DNA from: a virus
Virus record (IMG/VR): IMGVR_UViG_3300008625_000007
Coordinates: 1-64,000 of that record
DNA length: 64,000 nt
Strand: one strand, 5' to 3'
Both the position numbers and the translations under genes were made by a program. Shown one piece after another: positions 1 to 7,246 of the stretch. Each line of letters opens with the position of its first letter. The first letter of the stretch is position 1. The notes below the pieces were generated by a model, which worked only from the letters and a program-made list of their open reading frames with translations, was not told where the DNA came from and ran no database searches.

Positions 1-1035
1 CTCTTCCTTGTCCATACTCTTACCCATGAACTCGATCTCTTTACCCGCCTCGTTCCAGACATCTTCAGGAACTAGTACTTCGGAACCATGATCATATCGA
101 TGTAAACCACCTGATTTAGCTATAACCCACTGTGGTACTTTATAGGCGTATACGTGACCAGATCTACCGTGATTGATCGCTATATCAATTGGGTTGGGGG
201 TTAAGAAAACGCCGGACTTAACTGGACTATCAAGCCAGTGTCGTTGCCAGTTGTCGGTTCCTGGAACGTCTACATAGTCGCCTGTTCTTTCATGCGTGTC
301 CGGGTCAATTGCATCCGGGTCCCACTCTTGAAAATACGACATTTTCGGCTGGGGACGAGCGGGACGAAAGCGATTAATGTGATACAGGACACGTTTGTCT
401 TTCTGGCTTCGGACGGTTTTTTCCAAACAAAGCTTGATGTATCGTCTTACTAAATTTTCATTCTGCTTACTCAACACTGGGAGATCCATCACAGCGCCAG
501 GGTCGACGTCGGGCTGTACACTCCCTAAATCGCAGGGCGCATTGAGCACAACATTAACAAAGTGCGGTACCGCTGTGAGTCCCATAGATTCTACAAGCTT
601 AACAAAAGCCTGTAGATGGTCTGCTCTATCTTCCCAGATATGTACTTCTTGTAAGTCAGGCAATTTTTCAGCTAGCTTTTCAATCATTGAAGATTTCCAC
701 GGCAGAGTCCTAACATCTCCAGTGGGCTTAAGCAAGATCTCTTCAAACGTTAGCCCTCCCATAGCAAGAAGCTCTGCTATCCGACCAACTAATTCAGGTT
801 TTCTTGTGCGACCTGTCATTAAAATCGCATATACATTGGGGTCGGCTATACTGCTATGTGCACTAGACACTGTGCTGCCTATCCACAAATCATTGGGAGG
901 ATCGATTACACAGGGCGGTGACAACGATTGTAGCGTATCGTACCAATGACCGATGTGACCTTCCCAATCGTCGGGATGCATCGGGCTCATGAAAAGAGTT
1001 GCATCAAAATCGTATATGTGCAACTGAGTTTTCAT
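1..1035 (-). CDS. SAK-type HAD protein with internal tag and second domain (partial)
   Basis: The gene runs off the left edge; 345 codons are visible, so the C terminus is missing. The first ~150 residues match the Swiss-Army-Knife RNA-repair-like HAD family: DFDATLF near residue 9, ILMTGRTRKPEL near 71, a conserved LLKP near 101 and IWEDRADH near 133. Around residues 194-207 a copy of the local tag motif appears (NLVRRYIKLCLEK). After it comes a second domain (YHINRF near 218, SGVFLTPNP near 274, YAYKVP near 297) that may be ART-like, but I cannot assign it. The ATG overlaps the preceding stop as ATGA. The tag between two domains suggests a cleavable junction, as in the neighbouring polyproteins. 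Confidence 0.8.
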   Translation of the reverse strand, partial: MKTQLHIYDFDATLFMSPMHPDDWEGHIGHWYDTLQSLSPPCVIDPPNDLWIGSTVSSAHSSIADPNVYAILMTGRTRKPELVGRIAELLAMGGLTFEEILLKPTGDVRTLPWKSSMIEKLAEKLPDLQEVHIWEDRADHLQAFVKLVESMGLTAVPHFVNVVLNAPCDLGSVQPDVDPGAVMDLPVLSKQNENLVRRYIKLCLEKTVRSQKDKRVLYHINRFRPARPQPKMSYFQEWDPDAIDPDTHERTGDYVDVPGTDNWQRHWLDSPVKSGVFLTPNPIDIAINHGRSGHVYAYKVPQWVIAKSGGLHRYDHGSEVLVPEDVWNEAGKEIEFMGKSMDKEE

Positions 1036-1706
1036 ACGCCCAATTCCTTTAGCTGTTCCACAGTGTCTACGCTTCCGCCCGGCAGATGCCAGATACCAAT
1101 TCCGCCGGCGGCATTCCAGCTGTCGACGGTCGTAAGTTTATCATCAATAAGTATGTTGGGAATGCCGTTGGTCGTTGCATACCTGGCTTTCTGTTTGGCT
1201 GGTGACATAATAATTTGAGAAGGTTGAGGCTTAAGCCACCTGTGTATCCACAATTCCTTCCCTTCGGCCGTTGTCATAACAGCTCCCTCTCTCGCCCTAA
1301 TTTCAGCAGTCAGTATATTCACAGTCCGACCAGTCCCCGTCAGAAATGGCCAAAGTTTTTCCAGAGCGTCAGCATGTGGCTTCATCTCAGCAAATATAGG
1401 ACCAGGATTTGCTCCAACAGCACCCATCATAAAATTTCGAACCGACTTAATATCTAAATCAGGACGACCCTTTGCGCGCCAATCTGGACCGAGCTCTCCG
1501 CGTACTTTTGCTAGCCTCTTCTCGTAACCCTTCGTAATTTCAATCCCTGGAGAGATGCCACCGCCCAAAAGACCGTTGATAAATCTCACAATCATATCTT
1601 CAAAATTTACCAAAACGCCGTCCATGTCACAGAATATCTGGGACTCGGGTTGCACTCGAGCAGTCACTTGCAGCACCTCACTGATGTATTCGCGAAGTAA
1701 GCTCAC
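1032..1706 (-). CDS. Tagged HAD-superfamily phosphatase, 5'(3')-deoxyribonucleotidase-like
   Basis: The GTG at 1706 is chosen as start because it forms a GTGA overlap with the upstream stop and puts the tag VSLLREYISEVLQ at the N terminus; an upstream in-frame start would overlap more. After the tag comes the HAD motif I, CDMDGVLVNF, then a motif II region (NILTAEIRAREG) and a motif IV region (ILIDDKLTTVDSWNAAGG). The DxDGVLVNF pattern resembles 5'(3')-deoxyribonucleotidases and related phosphatases. The substrate is unknown. It lies next to a SAK-HAD gene and a 2H phosphoesterase gene, which could indicate RNA or nucleotide repair. The tag suggests packaging in the virion (inference). Confidence 0.82.
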   Translation of the reverse strand: MSLLREYISEVLQVTARVQPESQIFCDMDGVLVNFEDMIVRFINGLLGGGISPGIEITKGYEKRLAKVRGELGPDWRAKGRPDLDIKSVRNFMMGAVGANPGPIFAEMKPHADALEKLWPFLTGTGRTVNILTAEIRAREGAVMTTAEGKELWIHRWLKPQPSQIIMSPAKQKARYATTNGIPNILIDDKLTTVDSWNAAGGIGIWHLPGGSVDTVEQLKELGV

Positions 1707-2167
1707 CTTAATATTTCCTCTATTCTGCCGCACACAACGATTGAGGTAATAGCCTCAAAATTATGCTTATCGATAACTGGCTTAAACTTCCAATTAGACA
1801 TCGCAGGCTTGCCACCCTCTGCTGGATTCGTAGCAATAGTGATGTGAGGATATTCTGGTCCCTTCATCGGAAGAGGTAATCCTTCCAGATCAACTAGCGC
1901 AGTCATGACCTGAGCCGATTGTGCAATTCCCACGACTCTCACGCAAAGGTCTTGGTCAAGCCATTGCGACGGTAACCGTAATTTCTGGTTGGGTGGATTA
2001 ATAATCGTCATGTGATGAGCAAAGACTTTCCAGCCTTCGGGAGCAAAAGCGGCTAGCTTCTGATGTGACGCGTCGTCCAGAACAAATGCTGTATATTCTA
2101 TCCCATAGCCCTGACCAAGATTTATCTCTGTCAAAAGCTCGCTTATGTATTCACGGAGAAGGTTCAT
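1703..2167 (-). CDS. Tagged 2H phosphoesterase (LigT/CPDase-like)
   Basis: The protein starts with a near-consensus tag, MNLLREYISELLTE. The rest (~140 residues) carries two HxT motifs about 65 residues apart: HHMTI near residue 50 and PHITIA near 117. This is the signature of 2H phosphoesterases, which act on 2',3'-cyclic phosphates or related RNA ends (family knowledge). Size fits a single LigT-like domain. Start and stop overlap neighbours as TAATG and GTGA. With the adjacent SAK-HAD domain and the CCA-adding enzyme further upstream, it fits an RNA-end healing role (inference). Confidence 0.8.
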   Translation of the reverse strand: MNLLREYISELLTEINLGQGYGIEYTAFVLDDASHQKLAAFAPEGWKVFAHHMTIINPPNQKLRLPSQWLDQDLCVRVVGIAQSAQVMTALVDLEGLPLPMKGPEYPHITIATNPAEGGKPAMSNWKFKPVIDKHNFEAITSIVVCGRIEEILR

Positions 2168-2811
2168 TATTCAATCTCCACCAGTTTTCCAGCTGCACGA
2201 AGCGCATCGATGGTTTTGGGAGGTGCCGTGTATCTCTTACTGAGCGGTGAATCAACCCAGCGAGTATCATCAGATTTTTCTGCGGTGAATGCTGGTACCG
2301 TTGTCTTCATGGCTATCCACTGCTGGCAGTTATCTTCCCATTCTGGAGTTAGCGTATCTTTCATGTCATCTAATTGATGCGCTGTGACGTCCGGTCGGTT
2401 GTTCATATAGTATTCCCATACACGTCGAGCATAAGGAGAAACCGAACTTCTATCTGAAATTAAGCCGCCAGATCCGTCAAGCGATGCGTACTCAATTGCA
2501 ACATCATATACTAACGGACCCCAACCGTGAGTTGCTCCAGAACCTTCCACCACGAATGCATCGCCACAAGGTCCGGTCTCTGACGGTCTTGGCTTGGCAA
2601 TTTCTATTCCTGCGTGTATGGAATTATCATACCTCTCCCCGTGCTCCTCTCTAGTCCTCCACCGATTTCCCTTCTCATCGCCGATGTATACGAACACTGA
2701 TGAACCGCCGTACCTTTTTAGTATTGTCACGAAAGCACCCTCAGGAAGATCTTCCACGGTCTTGGCAGCTTCGGTGAGCAGAGCTCGGATATATTCGCGA
2801 AGCAGGTTCAT
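2167..2811 (-). CDS. Tagged protein of unknown function
   Basis: It begins with the tag MNLLREYIRALLTE. The remaining ~200 residues contain LVYDVAIEYAS, LISDRSSVSP, VWEYYMNNRPDV and HQLDDMK. These look like a compact, conserved enzyme-like or acyltransferase-like domain, but I do not recognise the family. No signal peptide or membrane segment is visible. The ATG overlaps the upstream acetyltransferase stop as ATGA, and the stop overlaps the next ATG as TAATG. By position and tag it should be part of the same cargo set. Confidence 0.75.
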   Translation of the reverse strand: MNLLREYIRALLTEAAKTVEDLPEGAFVTILKRYGGSSVFVYIGDEKGNRWRTREEHGERYDNSIHAGIEIAKPRPSETGPCGDAFVVEGSGATHGWGPLVYDVAIEYASLDGSGGLISDRSSVSPYARRVWEYYMNNRPDVTAHQLDDMKDTLTPEWEDNCQQWIAMKTTVPAFTAEKSDDTRWVDSPLSKRYTAPPKTIDALRAAGKLVEIE

Positions 2812-3290
2812 TTTGGTCCCACATAAACTACATTACCAGATGATGGGTAATCACGACCCACCGACTTCCAGACTCGCTGCGCGGTGCCGGAAGTAGAACC
2901 CGCTGCACACTCATCAGCGCCGACAAAGGCACCACGATTACCAACATGCTTACCAATCTCTTCAATTATTGCCTTGTATAACTTCTTACCGTATCCAAAT
3001 CCCCTAAAAGCTTCATCCACATGAGATTCTCCTATCGCATATAGCGTCGGCCCCAGGGTCGGAAATTTCGGATTATCGTAATCATAACCCTGAGCTTTGA
3101 GTTTCTCTACATCTTCTGTACAGTGCTCGTACTTAAGAACTTCGCGAGCTGTAGCTGAGCCTATTCTCATTCCGCTCATCATTATAGCAGCTGCGACTCC
3201 ATTTCCATAATTTTGTACTCTGATAGTGACTCCAGAAGAGTCAGCGTCTTCGGTCAAGATCTCTCTTATATACTCACGCAGCGGATTCAT
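2808..3290 (-). CDS. Tagged GNAT-family acetyltransferase
   Basis: The ATG at 3290 is preceded at about 8 nt by a perfect AGGAGG and gives the tag MNPLREYIREILTE directly, so it is preferred over an upstream in-frame start. The C-terminal half shows a GNAT acetyl-CoA-binding pattern: ESHVDEAFRGFGYGKKLYKAII, shaped like the V...RGxGxG/A loop and following helix. Length (160 aa) suits one GNAT domain plus tag. The substrate is unknown; GNATs can acylate proteins, amino acids or tRNA-linked groups. It overlaps the upstream gene by 17 nt. Confidence 0.8.
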   Translation of the reverse strand: MNPLREYIREILTEDADSSGVTIRVQNYGNGVAAAIMMSGMRIGSATAREVLKYEHCTEDVEKLKAQGYDYDNPKFPTLGPTLYAIGESHVDEAFRGFGYGKKLYKAIIEEIGKHVGNRGAFVGADECAAGSTSGTAQRVWKSVGRDYPSSGNVVYVGPK

Positions 3291-3825
3291 CTTCACAACC
3301 CTCCTCTGCACTTATAAGTTCTTTTATTCCAGACGCGTTCCACACGCACCCTGACGCTACGTCCCACCCGTAATACCAGTCCGAGTCCGGTCGCATTTTC
3401 CATAGATAGGGACAGATCTCAATACCGTCATAATGACTTGCGACCTTTGGCCAGTCAATCTTGATGTCCCCGTAGCTATTGGGAACGCCGTACATCTTCT
3501 CAAATTTCTTAAAATCATGATTATCTGTTATGAACAAGATTTCATAATCATTCAAGACAACGTTATATGCGCTATCATATCTACTTGCACCGTCCGTTAG
3601 GCCCGTCCTACAAAATTCCAGCCAGTCTATCGAGCTACCGTCTTTGCATTCATACCACAGACCACTGGGCTTGTAGCCAACCCTCTGTGAAAAACCACTG
3701 ATCTGTGGTTCTTTACCGTCTCTAGTGTCTTGTCGGCTGTGGTGGATGCGCACCTTCTCTCCACCTGTCAATGGAAAATGAGACTCACGGAGCAGCTCTT
3801 CTATGCATTCACGGAGGAGGTTCAT
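3274..3825 (-). CDS. Tagged protein, unknown, Trp/Tyr-rich
   Basis: The start at 3825 (ATGA overlap with the upstream stop, GGAGG nearby) puts MNLLRECIEELLRES at the N terminus. The body contains KPSGLWYECKDG, ILFITDNHDF, IDWPKVASHYDGIEI and WDVASGCVWN. The aromatic-rich pattern with a KPxGLWY start could be an ADP-ribosyltransferase-like or other small enzymatic fold, but this is a guess. No membrane segment is seen. Its place between a GNAT and an ART polyprotein, and its tag, make virion cargo the best working idea. Confidence 0.72.
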   Translation of the reverse strand: MNLLRECIEELLRESHFPLTGGEKVRIHHSRQDTRDGKEPQISGFSQRVGYKPSGLWYECKDGSSIDWLEFCRTGLTDGASRYDSAYNVVLNDYEILFITDNHDFKKFEKMYGVPNSYGDIKIDWPKVASHYDGIEICPYLWKMRPDSDWYYGWDVASGCVWNASGIKELISAEEGCEDESAA

Positions 3826-5630
3826 GCCTTTACCATCATCGGATTGTCTTCTGCCTTTATCATTAGAGGCCGGAACTGAGTCCTTTGCTTGGCCCACTGA
3901 TCCTTAGACTTGATAAAGACGTAAATTCCAGTGAGAGGTATCTCAGCGCCAGGCTTAAACCTTACTTCTGCCTCATCGTAAAACAAGCCGGGCTCTTCGC
4001 CTGCAGCCTGAGGATCGTATCCAGCTTCTTCATCGACCGTGGCTTGAAATATGACGTGGAGTTCGGCGCCACGGTTTGTTGCTCCCCAGGCATCTGCAAA
4101 ACTAACAGCAACATCAAAGCTGAGCGACCATGATGCACCCGTACTTTCGCCCTCAAGACGGCCAAGCAAAAATCTTATCAATTCTTGCTGCGTAATTCCT
4201 TTCTCTTCGCCAGTCTTAATGTACTGACGGACCTTTGAAGCCAAAATAGCTGGTGACATCTTGATCTTCATGCCACGCCAGACATTTTTCTTGCCCTCTG
4301 TACGGGCAGGCCAATACTCTGTAAGTAACGCTTCTCGTATATACGCACGTAACTCGTTCGTCTCTCGAGGACCCAGCGAAGATGCCTCTCCGTACTCTTC
4401 CTCGTACCACCCTAGCTCATCAACTAGTTCGTCTGACTCTATATCGGCACCGACCATACTGATCACTACGGGATTAATGATTTCCCCCACTCCAATCGGA
4501 AGCGGAGGGATGGGAATGCCGGTCATCGAAAAGAATGCCATGGGTATAATAAAATTATCGAGTGCCTCCCCTACAATAATTCCTATCGCGATAGGCAAGC
4601 CCTTTTTGAGGCCACCAGAAAGACCCTCTTCCCGAACTGCACTACGAATTGCACCAATTGCCTTTTTGATGAGCTTAACGGGGTTAACCTTTTCATTGGC
4701 AGTTTCCAGCGCCGCAATGACCATCTGCTCAGATATTTGATCTTCAAATTCTGCGATCTGCGCCTCAACTGCTTCTTTCCTGGCTTGGGTCGGCAATCGA
4801 TTACCTTCCCACGAGTCTGCATTATTCCAGCCCCATGAGTACCCCAATATGTAATCGGCAGAATCCTCAGAGTGACCCAACTGTTTTGGACTTGGATCTT
4901 CAAAAGACCACCCTTTTTGTTTCTCCCACCGACCCTCTATTGCGCCATCAAGAAATTCAGCAACATCCTCGTTGATTTCTTGCTCCATGACATGACGAAC
5001 TAAACCAGGGGCTATGCGTTTAAACGCAGCATCTAACACGTCATCATAATGACGAGTCTCTATAAAGTCACTCACCCCTGAAAGCAGGGACGCTTCTGCT
5101 TCCTCTCTTTCAAGTAGAAATTGTTCTCTTACGTACTCACGTAGGAGCTCCACGCTAAGCTTGCTGTCTGTATCACCCATAATCCAATCATGCGTAAAAT
5201 TATCGATATCTGTGATTTCGCTGACTAGCGTCTCGCGACCAAGACCCTGAAGATAGCCCTGATATGCTTTATCAATTTCTTTCAGTGTTACAGGATCGAG
5301 GTGTTTGGCCAAAGAAGGGTGCATCTTCATCCGAGCCAGAATGGGATACTCTTCCAGCTCGGCCCAGGTGTGTTCCTCATTCTTCCCCGCTTGGTACATG
5401 GCAAATAATCCATCTGCGGCACCAAGCGCACCACCAACGAGTGGTATCTCCCCCATGGCGATCTTTATGAATTCAATCCCGACATTTGCACTACGCACCC
5501 GACGGCCGGCTTCGTCTGTTTCTTCTTGGATACGTTCGATAAGATCCAAGATCTCACCGACAGTCTTCATCTGACTTGGGTGGAGTTCTTCCTCTGGAGG
5601 GACGTTAACATATTCTCGAAGCAAGCTCAT
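3822..5630 (-). CDS. Three-tag polyprotein ending in an ADP-ribosyltransferase domain
   Basis: 602 residues carrying three tags: SLLREYVNVPPEEE (2-15), ELLREYVREQFLLE (161-174) and ELRAYIREALLTE (426-438). They divide the chain into about 145-, 250- and 165-residue parts. Part 1 is helical with a Gly-rich hydrophobic stretch near 60-80. Part 2 has one or two hydrophobic segments (~342-365 and ~366-395). Part 3 is an R-S-E-class ADP-ribosyltransferase: VWRGM near 450, ASWSLS near 499, and E-A-E near 553-555. The packaged Alt protein of T4 is also an ADP-ribosyltransferase (known). I infer cleavage at each tag into separate mature proteins. Confidence 0.85.
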   Translation of the reverse strand: MSLLREYVNVPPEEELHPSQMKTVGEILDLIERIQEETDEAGRRVRSANVGIEFIKIAMGEIPLVGGALGAADGLFAMYQAGKNEEHTWAELEEYPILARMKMHPSLAKHLDPVTLKEIDKAYQGYLQGLGRETLVSEITDIDNFTHDWIMGDTDSKLSVELLREYVREQFLLEREEAEASLLSGVSDFIETRHYDDVLDAAFKRIAPGLVRHVMEQEINEDVAEFLDGAIEGRWEKQKGWSFEDPSPKQLGHSEDSADYILGYSWGWNNADSWEGNRLPTQARKEAVEAQIAEFEDQISEQMVIAALETANEKVNPVKLIKKAIGAIRSAVREEGLSGGLKKGLPIAIGIIVGEALDNFIIPMAFFSMTGIPIPPLPIGVGEIINPVVISMVGADIESDELVDELGWYEEEYGEASSLGPRETNELRAYIREALLTEYWPARTEGKKNVWRGMKIKMSPAILASKVRQYIKTGEEKGITQQELIRFLLGRLEGESTGASWSLSFDVAVSFADAWGATNRGAELHVIFQATVDEEAGYDPQAAGEEPGLFYDEAEVRFKPGAEIPLTGIYVFIKSKDQWAKQRTQFRPLMIKAEDNPMMVKA

Positions 5631-7246
5631 CCGAGCCCCCCGAGTTTCTTCAAGATTTTAATTCCCTTAACTCGAACGGAACCAAATCCGACGATCTCCT
5701 CTTCCCAATGAAAGTCGTCTAGACGATCGAATCTGTACAATTCCTTCAAGTCAAGAAACGTATTCGTTGCCGAATCTGCGATTAAAACTACTCCCACCAT
5801 ACCGTGTCCGGCTCGACCGAATTGCTCGGCCACGTCTCTTGATGGAGTCCATGAAGACACTGTTCTTGATTCATTCCGGTTTTGATATTCGAAATCAACC
5901 GGGATAACATCAGACCACTGCCAGTGAAGTTTCGATGTTGGCCATGTTGCTTCTTTCCAGCCAGGCGCGTGTTCATCCAAGTATTCTTGTGAAACTTCCA
6001 TGCCGCGGTAGGCGTCGCCACTCGTATGTAGTATGAAAACGTCGTTATAAGCTGGATCTTTGGAAAAACTTACCATCGCATCTAGCAAGTTTGTAGGCAC
6101 TTTTGAACTAAGGCCTTGCAGGTGACCCCATAATGCCGTCCAAATTTCTCCCTCTAGCTCTGTGTCTCTTTCGGATCCCATATGACGTCCCAGCGGAGCC
6201 CTATCAGAAAATATTTGCCGACCAAGTTCACCGGCCTCCAACATTGTCCTTACGTACTGACGCAACGATAACTCGACATTTTCTTGCTTCATTACAGGAG
6301 ATGAACTAGCTGGTACACCCCCGGCTGCGCCGTGGATTCCTCGCTCATCGAAATTTTGATTAACCCAAGCCTCCAATTTATTATTCATGTCAGGGAGTGG
6401 AGCATCTGGTGGAAGGCTTTCGAGCCAAGGAATCACGACCTCATCGAATGCAGCTTCAAGCCGATCATCCAACATTTGCTGATACTTATCATCAACATCC
6501 AGCATGTCTAGAACGACGTTGTCTTTCGTGGCCAGATCATCGGGAGTGTCTTTTGCTAATTTGTAAATATCACCGATTGTCTTGGCCATCTTGATTCCTT
6601 TTCCAACCACAGGAATGAATTTGACCATTTCCCAACCAATTTTCTTAGCAAGCTTTTTCATACGCTCTTTGCGCTGGGCTTCATCATCGACGCCCTTTAT
6701 CGCTCCTAAAGCGTCTAAAACGCTTCCCACCGTTTGGCGTTCCACTTCTTCGCTCAACACCTCTCTTACATACTCGCGTAGGAAAGCTTCATTATATGAA
6801 GCAATCTTGATTCTATCAGGCGGAATATCTTCCAACACTGCCGCTGTTCCCGTAACTGCAATTGCTAACTTGGCTTCCCTACTTCCGGGAACAAGCAAAT
6901 TTTCTATATTGACCGCGCCGTCACTTGCTATAGGGGATAATTCTTCTGGACCGATTCCATCCCACCAAATAAGTTCATCTCCATCCAAGCTGGGGGGCTC
7001 GTCTCCCAGGTCTGCGACAGCTGCTAAATCCGCTACAAGGGATAATCCCTCTGTGTCGACCAACAAGGGAATCCCGGCGAATTTTCCCTTTTTAACAGAT
7101 AGAAAAACAGGCCGCATACCATAAAGCTGGTCTGCCCATTGAGCGTGCACCTGGGTATAGCCCGCTTCGCCGGTAGCATCAACCTCAAGACCGTTCGCTA
7201 ATATATCACGAGCATTTGCTGGAGTGGTTGCATGATACATCTTCAT
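5627..7246 (-). CDS. Two-tag polyprotein: ART-like domain, helical domain, ADP-ribosyltransferase
   Basis: The 539-residue chain begins without a tag, with MKMYHATTP and then GMRPVFLS and a Trp-rich stretch near 93. This resembles an H-Y-E-type ART or RNA 2'-phosphotransferase-like domain (moderate confidence). Tags follow at 155-167 (FLREYVREVLSEE) and 327-340 (SLRQYVRTMLEAGE). The middle part (~170-300) resembles part 1 of the next polyprotein downstream. The last part is a second clear ART: AYRGM near 412, SSWTPSRDVAEQF near 464, and EEE near 515-517. The start ATG overlaps the stop of the upstream gene, whose last residues are themselves a tag. Confidence 0.83.
   Translation of the reverse strand: MKMYHATTPANARDILANGLEVDATGEAGYTQVHAQWADQLYGMRPVFLSVKKGKFAGIPLLVDTEGLSLVADLAAVADLGDEPPSLDGDELIWWDGIGPEELSPIASDGAVNIENLLVPGSREAKLAIAVTGTAAVLEDIPPDRIKIASYNEAFLREYVREVLSEEVERQTVGSVLDALGAIKGVDDEAQRKERMKKLAKKIGWEMVKFIPVVGKGIKMAKTIGDIYKLAKDTPDDLATKDNVVLDMLDVDDKYQQMLDDRLEAAFDEVVIPWLESLPPDAPLPDMNNKLEAWVNQNFDERGIHGAAGGVPASSSPVMKQENVELSLRQYVRTMLEAGELGRQIFSDRAPLGRHMGSERDTELEGEIWTALWGHLQGLSSKVPTNLLDAMVSFSKDPAYNDVFILHTSGDAYRGMEVSQEYLDEHAPGWKEATWPTSKLHWQWSDVIPVDFEYQNRNESRTVSSWTPSRDVAEQFGRAGHGMVGVVLIADSATNTFLDLKELYRFDRLDDFHWEEEIVGFGSVRVKGIKILKKLGGLG

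Noticed and set aside
238-949. Plus-strand ORFs at the left edge
   Set aside because: They are antisense to the long open minus-strand SAK-HAD gene, whose motifs and ATGA junction are convincing.
4261-4740. Plus-strand ORF of 159 codons
   Set aside because: It is Ser/Pro-rich and mirrors the minus-strand polyprotein; it has no motif or ribosome-binding site.
6582-7124. Plus-strand ORF of 180 codons
   Set aside because: Shadow of the minus-strand ART polyprotein; low-complexity Ser-rich product.
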